Of a DNA stretch of 64,000 bases, positions 26,949-38,750 are shown piece by piece. The stretch's first letter is position 1, and each line of letters starts with the position of its first letter. Both the position numbers and the translations under genes were made by a program. The notes beneath the pieces are model-generated. The model had not been told where the DNA came from. It did not search any database and saw only the letters and a list, made by a program, of their open reading frames with translations. Source of the stretch: Oasisia sp. SBJ-2009 (taxonomy: Eukaryota > Annelida > Polychaeta > Sabellida > Siboglinidae); NCBI GenBank assembly GCA_964017155.1, contig OZ024865.1, positions 22,054,611 through 22,118,610 on the forward strand, in the 5' to 3' direction.

Positions 26949-28240
26949 CCACTCAAAACAACCTCCCCACTGCATCCAACCTCCCCACTTCACCCAACCT
27001 CCCCACTCCACCCAACCTCCCCACTTCACCTAACCTCCCCACTTCACCCAACTTCCCCAATCCACCAAACCTCCCCACTCCACCCAACCTCCGCACTCCA
27101 CTATACCTCCCACTCCACACAACCTCCCCACTGCACCCAACCTCCCCACTTCACCCAACCTCCCCACTCCAACCAACCTCCCCACTTCACCTAACCTCCC
27201 CACTCCATCCTACCTCCCCACTTCACCCAACCTCCGCACTCCATCCAATCTCCAAACTCCACCCAACCTCCGCACTCCAACGAACTTCCGCACTCCACCC
27301 AACCTCCGCACTCCAACCAACTTCTGCACTCCACCCAACTTCCGGACTCCACCCAAATTCCGCAATCCACCCAACCTCCGCATTCCATCCAACTTCCGGA
27401 CTCCACCCAAATTCCGCAATCCACCCAACCTCCCCACTCCACCCAACCTCCCCACTTCACCCAACCTCCCCACTCCACCCAACCTCCCCACTTCACCCAA
27501 CCTCCCCACTTCACCCAACCTCCCCAATCCACCAAACCTCCCCACTCCACCCAACTTCCGCACTCCACTATACCTCCCAATCCACACAACCTCCCCTCTG
27601 CACCCAACATCCCCACTCCACCCAACCTCCCCACTTCACCCAACCTCCCCACTCCAACCAACCTCCCCACTTCACCCAACCTCCGCACTCCATCCAACCT
27701 CCGCATTCCACCCAACCTCCGCACTCCAACGAACTTCCGCACTCCACCCAACCTCCGCACTCCACCCAACTTCTGCACTCCATCAAACCTCCCCACTCCA
27801 CCCAACCTCCCCACTTCACCCAACCTCCCCAATCCACCAAACCTCCCCACTCCACCCAAACTCCGCACTCCACTATACCTCACCCTCCTTCCAAACTCCC
27901 CACTGCACCCAACCTCCCCACTTCACCCAACCTTCCCACTCCATCCTACCTCCCCACTTCACCCAACCTCCGCACTCCATCCAACCTCCGAACTCCACCC
28001 AACCTCCGCACTCCACCCAACTTCCGCACTCCATCCAACCTCTGCACTCCACCCAAGTTCCGCACTCCACCCAACCTCCCCACTCCACCCAACCTCCCCA
28101 CTCCACCCAGCCTCCCCACTCCACCCAACTTCCCCACTGCCCCCAACCTCTCCACTGCACCCAACCTCCCCACTCCTCCCAACCTCCCCACTCCACCCAA
28201 CCTCCCCACTTCACCCAACCTCCCCACTCCACCCAACCTC
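26949..28240. repeat. Family I stretch related to 11,706-13,000
   Basis: The first part follows 11,706 onward at an offset of about 15,243 bp, with substitutions (CATTCCATCCAACTTCCGG near 27,381 replaces the usual CATTCCACCC). It ends at an out-of-register junction with family II at 28,241. Confidence 0.65.
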
Positions 28241-28452
28241 CCAACCTCCCCACGGCACCCAACCTCCCCACTTCACCCAACCTCCCCACTCCACCCAACC
28301 TCCCCACTTCACTCAACCTCCCCACTCCACGCAACCTACCCACTCCACCAAACCTCCCCACTCCACCCAACTTCCCCACTTCACCCAACCTCCCCACTTC
28401 ACCCAACCTCCCCACTCCACCAAACCTCCCCGCTTCACCCAACCTCCCCACT

Positions 28453-29242
28453 CCACCCAACCCCCCGACTTCACACAACCTCAGCACTCAATCCAACCTC
28501 CGCACTCCACCCAACCTCCGCACTCCACCCAAATTCCGCACTCCACCCAACCTCCGCACTCCACCCAAATTCCGCACTCCACCCAACTTCCGCACTCCAC
28601 CCAAATTCCACACTCCACCCAACCTCCGCACTCCACCCAACTTCCTCACTCTACCCAACTTCCGCACACCACCCAAATTCCGCATTCCACCAAACTTCCG
28701 CACTCCACCCAAATTCCGCACTCCACCCAACTTCCGCACTCCTCCCAACCTCCCCACTCCACCCAACCTCCCCACTTCACCCAACCTCCCAAATCCACCA
28801 AACCTCCCCACTCCACCCAACCTCCGCACTCCACTATACCTCCCACTCCACACAACCTCCCCACTGCACCCAACCTCCCCACTTCACCCAACCTCCCCAC
28901 TCCACCCAACCTCCCCACTTCACCCAACCTCCCCACTTCACCCAACCTCCCCAATCCACCAAACCTCCCCACTCCACCCAACTTCCGCACTCCACTATAC
29001 CTCCCAATCCACACAACCTCCCCACTGCACCCATCCTCCCCACTCCACACTACCTCCCCACTTCACCCAACCTCCCCACTCCAACCAACCTCCCCACTTC
29101 ACCCAACCTCCGCACTCCATCCAACCTCCGCACTCCACCCAACCTCCGCACTCCAACGAACTTCCGCACTCCACCCAACCTCCGCACTCCACCCAACTTC
29201 CGCACTCCATCAAACCTCCCCACTCCACCCAACCTCCCCACT
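28453..29242. repeat. 790-bp tandem duplication, copy 1
   Basis: Directly followed by its copy at 29,243-30,032. The length of 790 is 44 units minus 2 bp, which fits the two 17-bp CACTATACC units inside. It starts in family II (CAACCCCCCGACTTC, CAGCACTCAATCC) and ends in family I (CACTCCATCAAACC). Confidence 0.9.
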
Positions 29243-30032
29243 CCACCCAACCCCCCGACTTCACACAACCTCAGCACTCAATCCAACCTCCGCACTCCAC
29301 CCAACCTCCGCACTCCACCCAAATTCCGCACTCCACCCAACCTCCGCACTCCACCCAAATTCCGCACTCCACCCAACTTCCGCACTCCACCCAAATTCCA
29401 CACTCCACCCAACCTCCGCACTCCACCCAACTTCCTCACTCTACCCAACTTCCGCACACCACCCAAATTCCGCATTCCACCAAACTTCCGCACTCCACCC
29501 AAATTCCGCACTCCACCCAACTTCCGCACTCCTCCCAACCTCCCCACTCCACCCAACCTCCCCACTTCACCCAACCTCCCAAATCCACCAAACCTCCCCA
29601 CTCCACCCAACCTCCGCACTCCACTATACCTCCCACTCCACACAACCTCCCCACTGCACCCAACCTCCCCACTTCACCCAACCTCCCCACTCCACCCAAC
29701 CTCCCCACTTCACCCAACCTCCCCACTTCACCCAACCTCCCCAATCCACCAAACCTCCCCACTCCACCCAACTTCCGCACTCCACTATACCTCCCAATCC
29801 ACACAACCTCCCCACTGCACCCATCCTCCCCACTCCACACTACCTCCCCACTTCACCCAACCTCCCCACTCCAACCAACCTCCCCACTTCACCCAACCTC
29901 CGCACTCCATCCAACCTCCGCACTCCACCCAACCTCCGCACTCCAACGAACTTCCGCACTCCACCCAACCTCCGCACTCCACCCAACTTCCGCACTCCAT
30001 CAAACCTCCCCACTCCACCCAACCTCCCCACT
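29243..30032. repeat. 790-bp tandem duplication, copy 2
   Basis: Second copy, in step with the first to the last base, diverging at 30,033 (CACTTCACCCAGCC against CACTCCACCCAACC). The long perfect match suggests a recent event. Confidence 0.9.
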
Positions 30033-32139
30033 TCACCCAGCCTCCCCAATCCACCAAACCTCCCCACTCCACCCAAACTCCGCACTCCACTATACCTCAC
30101 CCTCCTTCCAAACTCCCCACTGCACCGAACCTCCCCACTTCACCCAACCTTCCCACTCCATCCTACCTCCCCACTTCACCCAACCTCCGCACTCCATCCA
30201 ACCTCCGAACTCCACCCAACCTCCGCACTCCACCCAACTTCCGCACTCCATCCAACCTCCGCACTCCACCCAAGTTCCGCACTCCACCCAAACTCCCCAC
30301 TCCACCCAGCCTCCCCACTCCACCCAACCTCCGCACTCCATCCAACCTCCGAACTCCACCCAACCTCCGCACTCCACCCAACTTCTGCACTCCACCAAAC
30401 TTCCGGTTTCCACCCAAATTCCGCAATCTACCCAACCTCCGCACTCCACCCAACCTCCGCACTCCACCCAAATTCCGAACTCCACCCAACCTCCCCACTC
30501 CACCCAACCTCTCCACTCCACCCAACCTCCCAACTCCACCCAGCCTCCCCACTCCACCCAACTTCCCCACTGCCCCCAACCTCTCCACTGCACCCAACCT
30601 CCCCACTCCTCCCAACCTCCCCACTCCACCCAACCTCCCCACTTCACCCAACCTCCCAAATCCACCAAACCTCCCCACTCCACCCAACCTCCGCACTCCA
30701 CTATACCTCCCACTCCACACAACCTCCCCACTGCACCCAACCTCCCCACTTCACCCAACCTCCCCACTCCACCCAACCTCCCCACTTCACCCAACCTCCC
30801 CACTTCACCCAACCTCCCCAATCCACCAAAGCTCCCCACTCCATCCAAACTCCGCACTCCACCCAACCTCCGCACTCCAACGAACTTCCGCACTCCACCC
30901 AACCTCCGCACTCCACCCAACTTCCGCACTCCATCAAACCTCCCCACTCCACCCAACCTCCCCACTTCACCCAACCTCCCCAATCCACCAAACCTCCCCA
31001 CTCCACCCAAACTCCGCAATCCACTATACCTCCCAATCCACACAACCTCCCCACTGCACCCAACCTCCCCACTCCACACTACCTCCCCACTTCACCCAAC
31101 CTCCCCACTCCAACCAACCTCCCCACTTCACCCAACCTCCGCACTCCATCCAAACTCCGCACTCCACCCAACCTCCGCACTCCAACGAACTTCCGCACTC
31201 CACCCAACCTCCGCACTCCACCCAACTTCCGCACTCCATCAAACCTCCCCACTCCACCCAACCTCCCCACTTCACCCAACCTCCCCAATCCACCAAACCT
31301 CCCCACTCCACCCAAACTCCGCACTCCACTATACCTCACACTCCTTCCAAACTCCCCACTCCACCCAACCTCCCCACTTCACCCAACCTCCTCACACCAT
31401 CCTACCTCCCCACTTCACCCAACCTCCGCACTCCATCCAACCTCCGAACTCCACCCAACCTCCGCACTCCACCCAAATTCCGCAATCCACCCAACCTCCG
31501 CACTCCATCCAACCTCCGCACTCCACCAAGTTCCACACTCCCCCCAACCACCCCACTCCACCCAACCTCCCCACTCCACCCAACCTCCCCACTCCACCCA
31601 GCTCCCCCCCCCACTCCACCCAACTTCCCCACTGCCCCCAACCTCTCCACTGCACCCAACCTCTCCACTCCTCCCAACCTCCCCGCTCAACCCAACCTCC
31701 CCACTTCACCCAACCTCCCCAATCCACCAAACCTCCCCACTGCACCCAACCTCCGCACTCCACTATACTTCCCACTCAACACAACATTCCCAACTGCATC
31801 CAACCTCCCCACTTCACCCAACCTCCCCACTCCACCCAACCTCCCCACTTCACCCAACCTCCCCACTTCACCCAACCTCCCCAATCCACCAAACCTCCCC
31901 ACTCCACCCAACCTCCGCCCTCCACTATGCCTCCCACTCCACACAACCTCCCCACTGCACCCAACCTCCCCACTTCACCCAACCTCCCCACTCCAACCAA
32001 CCTCCCCACTTCACCTAACCTCCCCACTCCATCCTACCTCCCCACTTCACCCAACCTCCGCACTCCATCCAATCTCCAAACTCCACGCAACCTCCGCACT
32101 CCAACGAACTTCCGCACTCCACCCAACCTCCGCACTCCA
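30033..32139. repeat. Mosaic family I stretch
   Basis: Only the 18-bp repeat. It contains a small duplication: 30,841-31,016 matches 31,146-31,321 at an offset of 305 bp (17 units minus 1), both with CACTCCATCCAAACTCCG. The private variant CACATTCCCAAC is near 31,783. Confidence 0.7.
31604..31612. repeat. Poly-C tract (9 C) after GCT
   Basis: Nine C after CCCAGCT, a form different from the CCCAG plus C-run seen elsewhere. It may be an intermediate between CCCAGCCTCCCC and the pure run. Confidence 0.85.
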
Positions 32140-35100
32140 ACCAACTTCCCCACTCCACCCAACCTCCCCACTCCACTATTCCTCCACACTTCACCCAACT
32201 TCCGCACTCCATCCAAATTCCGCACTCGAACCAACCTCCCCACTCCACCCAACCTCCCCACTCCACCCAACCTCCCCACTCCAACCAACCTCCCTACTCC
32301 ACCCAACCTCCCCACGGCACACAACCTCCCCACTTCACCCAACCTCCCCACTCCACCCAACCTCCCCACTTCACTCAACCTCCCCACTCCACGCAACCTA
32401 CCCACTCCACCAAACCTCCCCACTCCACCCAACTTCCCCACTTCACCCAACCTCCCCACTTCACCCAACCTCCCCACTCCACCAAACCTCCCCGCTTCAC
32501 CCAACCTCCCCACTCCACCCAACCCCCCGACTTCACACAACCTCAGCACTCAATCCAACCTCCGCACTCCACCCAACCTCCGCACTCCACCCAAATTCCG
32601 CACTCCACCCAACTTCCGCACTCCACCCAAATTCCACACTCCACCCAACCTCCGCACTCCACCCAACTTCCTCACTCTACCCAACTTCCGCACACCACCC
32701 AAATTCCGCATTCCATCCAACCTCCGAACTCCACCTAACCTCCGCACTCCACCCAAATTTTGCACTCCACCCAACCTACCCACTCCAACCAACCTGCCCA
32801 CTTCACCCAACCTCCCCACTCCACCCAACCTCCCCACTCTACCCAACCTCCCCACTCCAACCAACCTCCCCATTCCACCCAACCTCCCCACTCCACCCAA
32901 CCTCCCCACTCCACCCAACCTCCCCACTTCACCCAACCTCCCCACTCCACCCAACCTCCCCACTGCACCAAACCTCCCCACTTCACCCAACCTCCCCACA
33001 CCACCCAACCTCCCCACTGCACCCAACCTCCCCACTTCACCCAACCTCCCCACTCCACCCAACCTCCCCACTGCACCAAACCTCCCCACTTCACCCAACC
33101 TCCCCACTTCACCCAACCTCCGCACTCCAATCAATCTCCGCACTCCACCCAACTTCCGCACTCCACCCAACTTCAACACTCCACCCACCTTCCGCACTCC
33201 ACCCAACTTCAGCACTCCACCCAACTTCCGCACGTCATCCAACCTCCCCACTCCACCCAACCGCCCCACTTCACCCAACCTCCCCACTCCACCCAACCTC
33301 CCCACTTCACCCAACCTCCCCACTTCACCCAACCTCCCCAATCCACCAAACCTCCCCACTCCACCCAACTTCCGCATTCCACTATACCTCCCAATCCACA
33401 CAACCTCCCCACTGCACCCAACCTCCCCACTCCACCCAACCTCCCCACTTCACCCAACCTCCCCACTCCAACCAACCTCCCCACTTCACCCAACCTCCGC
33501 ACTCCATCCAACCTCCGCATTCCACCCAACCTCCGCACTCCAACGAACTTCCGCACTCCACCCAACCTCCGCACTCCACCCAACTTCCGCACTCCATCAA
33601 ACCTCCCCACTCCACCCAACCTCCCCACTTCACCCAACCTCCCCAATCCACGAAACCTCCCCACTCCACCCAAACTCCGCACTCCACTATACCTCACCCT
33701 CCTTCCAAACTCCCATCTGCACCCAACCTCCCCACTTCACCCAACCTTCCCACTCCATCCTACCTCCCCACTTCACCCAACCTCCGCACTCCATCCAACC
33801 TCCGAACTCCACCCAACCTCCGCACTCCACCCAACTTCCGCACTCCATCCAACCTCCGCACTCCACCCAAGTTCCGCACTCCACCCAACCTCCCCACTCC
33901 ACCCAACCTCCCCACTCCACCCAGCCTCCCCACTCCACCCAACTTCCCCACTGCCCCCAACCTCTCCACTGCACCCAACCTCCCCACTCCTCCCAACCTC
34001 CCCACTCCACCCAACCTCCCCACATAACCCAACTTCCCCACTCCACCCAACCTCCCCACTCCACTATTCCTCCACACTTCACCCAACTTCCGCACTCCAT
34101 CCAAATTCCGCACTCGAACCAACCTCCCCACTCCACCCAACCTCCCCACTACACCCAACCTCCCCACTCCAACCAACCTCCCTACTCCACCCAACCTCCC
34201 CACGGCACCCAACCTCCCCACTTCACCCAACCTCCCCACTTCACCCAACCTCCGCACTCCAATCAACCTCCGCACTCCACCCAAGTTACGCACTCCACCC
34301 AACTTCAGCACTCCATCCAACTTCCGCACTCCACCCAACTTCAGCACTCCACCCAACTTCCGCACGTCATCCAACCTCCGCACTCCACCCAACCTCCGCA
34401 CTGCACCCAAATTCCGCACTCCACCCAACCTCCCCACTCCACCCAACCTCCCCACTTCACCCAACCTCCCCACTCCACCCAACCTCACCTCTCCACCCAA
34501 CCTCCCCACTGCACCCAACCTCCCCACTCATCCCAACCTTCCCATTCATCCCAACCTCCGCACTCCACCTAACATCCCCACTCCACTATTCCTCCCCACA
34601 TCAACCAACTTCCCCACTCCACCCAACCTCCCCACTACACTATTCCTCCACACTTCACCCAACTTCCGCACTCCATCCAAATTCCGCACTCGAACCAACC
34701 TCCCCACTCCACCCAACCTCCCCACTCCACCCAACCTCCCCACTCCAACCAACCTCCCTACTCCACCCAACCTCCCCACGGCACCCAACCTCCCCACTTC
34801 ACCCAACCTCCCCACTCCACCCAACCTCCCCACTTCACTCAACCTCCCCACTCCACGCAACCTACCCACTCCACCAAACCTCCCCACTCCACCCAACTTC
34901 CCCACTTCACCCAACCTCCCCACTTCACCCAACCTCCGCACTCCACCAAACCTCCCCGCTTCACCCAACCTCCCCACTCCACCCAACCCCCCGACTTCAC
35001 ACAACCTCAGCACTCAATCCAACCTCCGCACTCCACCCAACCTCCGCACTCCACCCAAATTCCGCACTCCACCCAACTTCCGCACTCCACCCAAATTCCA

Positions 35101-35223
35101 CACTCCACCCAACGTCCGCACTCCACCCAACTTCCTCACTCTACCCAACTTCCGCACACCACCCAAATTCCGCATTCCACCCAACCTCCGAACTCCACCT
35201 AACCTCCGCACTCCACCCAAATT
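32140..35223. repeat. Transition zone, family I to family II
   Basis: Alternating pieces of the two families. Family II is at 32,150-33,240, family I at about 33,241-34,020 (CACTATACC units at 33,380 and 33,690), and family II returns from about 34,060. A one-off CACATAACCC at 34,021 puts a TAA into the + strand. The first ATTTTGCACTCC marker is at 32,756. Confidence 0.7.
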
Positions 35224-38200
35224 TTGCACTCCACCCAACCTACCCACTCCAACCAACCTGCCCACTTCACCCAACCTCCCCACTCCACCCAACCTCCCCA
35301 CTCTACCCAACCTCCCCACTGCAACCAACCTCCCCAATCCACCCAACCTCCCCACACCACCCAACCTCCCCACTGCACCCAACCTCCCCACTTCACCCAA
35401 CCTCCCCACTCCACCCAACCTCCCCACTGCACCAAACCTCCCCACTTCACCCAACCTCCCCACACCACCCAACCTCCCCACTTCACCCAACCTCCGCACT
35501 CCAATAAATCTCCGCACTCCACCCAACTTCCGCACTCCACCCAACTTCAACACTCCACCCACCTTCCGCACTCCACCCAACTTCAGCACTCCACCCAACT
35601 TCCGCACGTCATCCAACCTCCGCACTCCACCCAACCTCCGCACTGCACCCTAACTCCCCACTTCACCCAACCTCCGCACTCCACCCAACCTCCCCACTCC
35701 ACGCAACCTACCCACTCCACGAAACCTCCCCACTCCACCCAACCTCCCCACGGCACCCAACCTCCCCACTTCACCCAACCTCCCCACTCCACCCAACCTC
35801 CCCACTACACCCAACCTCACCACTCCACCCAGTCTCCCCACTGCACCCAACCTCCCCACTGCACCAACCTCCCCACTTCACCCAACCTCCCCACTCCACC
35901 CAACCTGCCTACTTCACCCAACATCCGCACTCCAACCAACCTCCGCACTTCACCCAACCTCCGCACTCCACCCAACCTACCCACTTCCCCCAACCTCCGC
36001 ACTCCATCGAACCTCCGAACTCCACCCAACCTCCGCGCTCCAACTAACTTCCGCACTCCACCCAACCTCCGCACTCCACCCAACTTCCGCCCTCCACCCA
36101 ACCTCCCCACTCCACCCAACCTCTTCACTCCACCCAACCTCCCCACTCCACCCAACCTCCCCACTCCACCCAACTTCCCCACTGCACCCAACCTCCCCAC
36201 TCCACCCAACCTCCCCACTCATCCCAACCTCCCCACTCCACCCAACCTCCGCACTCCACCTAACCTCCCCACTCAGCTATTCCTCCCCACATCACCCAAC
36301 TTCCCCACTTCACCCAACCTCCCCACTCCACTATTCCTCCACACTTCACCAAACTTCCGCACTGCATCCAAATTCCGCACTGCAACCAACCTCCCCACTC
36401 CACCCAACCTCCCCACTCCACCCAACCTCCCCACTCCATCCAACCTCCCCACTCCACCCAACATCCCCACTGCACCCAACCTCCCCACTTCACCCAACGT
36501 CCGCACTCCACCCAACCTCCGTACTCCACCCAAATTTTGCACTCCACCCAACCTCCCCACTGCATTCAACCTCCCCACTTCACCCAACATCCCCATTCCA
36601 CCCAAACTCCCCACTTCACCCAACCTCCGCACTCTACCCAACCTCCGCACTCCACCCAACTTCCGCACTCCACGCAACTTCCGCACTCCACCCAATTTCC
36701 GCACTCCACCCAACCTCCCCACTCCACCCAACCTCCCCACTGCACCCAACCTCCCCACTCATCCCAACCTCCCCACTCATCCCAACCTCCGCACTCCACC
36801 TAACATCCCCACTCCACTATTCCTCCCCACATCACCCAACTTCCCCACTCCACCCAACCTCCCCATTCCACTATTCCTCCACACTTCACCCAACTTCCGC
36901 ACTCCATCCAAATTCCGAACTCGAACCAACCTCCCCACTCCACCCAACCTCCCCACTCCACCCAACCTCCCCACTCCAACCAACCTCCCTACTCCACCCA
37001 ACCTCCCCACTGCACCCAACCTCCCCACTTCACCCAACCTCCCCACTCCACCCAACCTCCCCACTTCACCCAACCTCCGCACTCCACCCAACCTCCCCAC
37101 TCCACGCAACCTACCCACTCCACTAAACCTTCCCACTCCACCCAACCTCCCCACTTCACCCAACCTCCCCACTTCACCCAACCTCCCCACTCCACCCAAC
37201 CTCCCCACTTCACCCAACCTCCGCACTCCACCCAACCTCCCCACTCCACGCAACCTACCCACTCCACCAAGCCTCCCCACTCCACCCAACCTCCCCACTT
37301 CACCCAACCTCCCCACTTCACCCAAACTCCCCACTCCACCAAACCTCCCCACTCCACCCAACCTCCCCACTTCACCCAACCTCCCCACTTCACCCAACCT
37401 CCCCACTCCACCAAACCTCCCCACTTCACCCAACCTCCCCACTCCACCCAACCCCCCGACTTCACACAACCTCAGCACTCAATCCAACCTCCGCACTCCA
37501 CCCAACCTCCGCACTCCACCCAAATTCCGCACTCCACCCAACTTCCGCACTCCACCCAAATTCCACACTCCACCCAACCTCCGCACTCCACCCAACTTCC
37601 TCACTCTACCCAACTTCCGCACACCACCGAAATTCCGCATTCCACCCAACCTCCGAACTCCACCTAACCTCCGCACTCCACCCAAATTTTGCACTCCACC
37701 CAATCTACCCACTCCAACCAACCTGCCCACTTCACCCAACCTCCCCACTCCGCCCAACCTCCCCACTCCACCCAACCTCCCCACTTCAAACAACCTCCCC
37801 ATTCCACCCAACCTCCCCACTCCACCCAACCTCCCCACTCCACCCAACCTCCCCACTTCACCCAACCTCCCCACTCCACCCAACCTCCCCACTGCACCAA
37901 ACCTCCCCACTTCACCCAACCTCCCCACACCACCCAACCTCCCCACTTCACCCAACCTCCGCACTCCAATCAATCTCCGCACTCCACCCAACTTCCGCAC
38001 TCCACCCAACTTCAACACTCCACCCACCTTCCGCACTCCACCCAACTTCAGCACTCCACCCAACTTCCGCACGTCATCCAACCTCCGCACTCCACCCAAC
38101 CTCCGCACTGCACCCAACCTCCCCACTTCACCCAACCTCCGCACTCCACCCAACCTCCCCACTCCACGCAACCTACCCACTCCACTAAACCTTCCCACTC

Positions 38201-38750
38201 CACCCAACCTCCCCACTTCACCCAACCTCCCCACTTCACCCAACCTCCCCACTCCACCCAACCTCCCCACTTCACCCAACCTCCGCACTCCACCCAACCT
38301 CCCCACTCCACGCAACCTACCCACTCCACCAAGCCTCCCCACTCCACCCAACCTCCCCACTTCACCCAACCTCCCCACTTCACCCAAACTCCCCACTCCA
38401 CCAAACCTCCCCACTCCACCCAACCTCCCCACTTCACCCAACCTCCCCACTTCACCCAACCTCCCCACTCCACCAAACCTCCCCACTTCACCCAACCTCC
38501 CCACTCCACCCAACCCCCCGACTTCACACAACCTCAGCACTCAATCCAACCTCCGCACTCCACCCAACCTCCGCACTCCACCCAAATTCCGCACTCCACC
38601 CAACTTCCGCACTCCACCCAAATTCCACACTCCACCCAACCTCCGCACTCCACCCAACTTCCTCACTCTACCCAACTTCCGCACACCACCGAAATTCCGC
38701 ATTCCACCCAACCTCCGAACTCCACCTAACCTCCGCACTCCACCCAAATT
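35224..38750. repeat. 3.5-kb tandem higher-order repeat, copy 1
   Basis: This unit of 3,527 bp is followed directly by a related unit at 38,751. Rare tags recur at exactly +3,527: CCAATAAATC (about 35,499 and 39,026), CACCCTAACTCC (about 35,646 and 39,173), and a 17-bp unit with CACTGCACCAACC (about 35,858 and 39,385). The first 280 bp or so differ more between copies (CACTGCAACC here, CACTTCAAACAACC there), so the boundary is mosaic. Inside, two segments about 1,062 bp apart (near 36,777 and 37,479-38,540) are also related. Confidence 0.85.

Noticed and set aside
35646..35657. CACCCTAACTCC as a possible telomere repeat (CCCTAA)
   Set aside because: It is a single CCCTAA created by a substitution in an 18-bp unit and copied once to 39,173. 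There is no tandem CCCTAA array.
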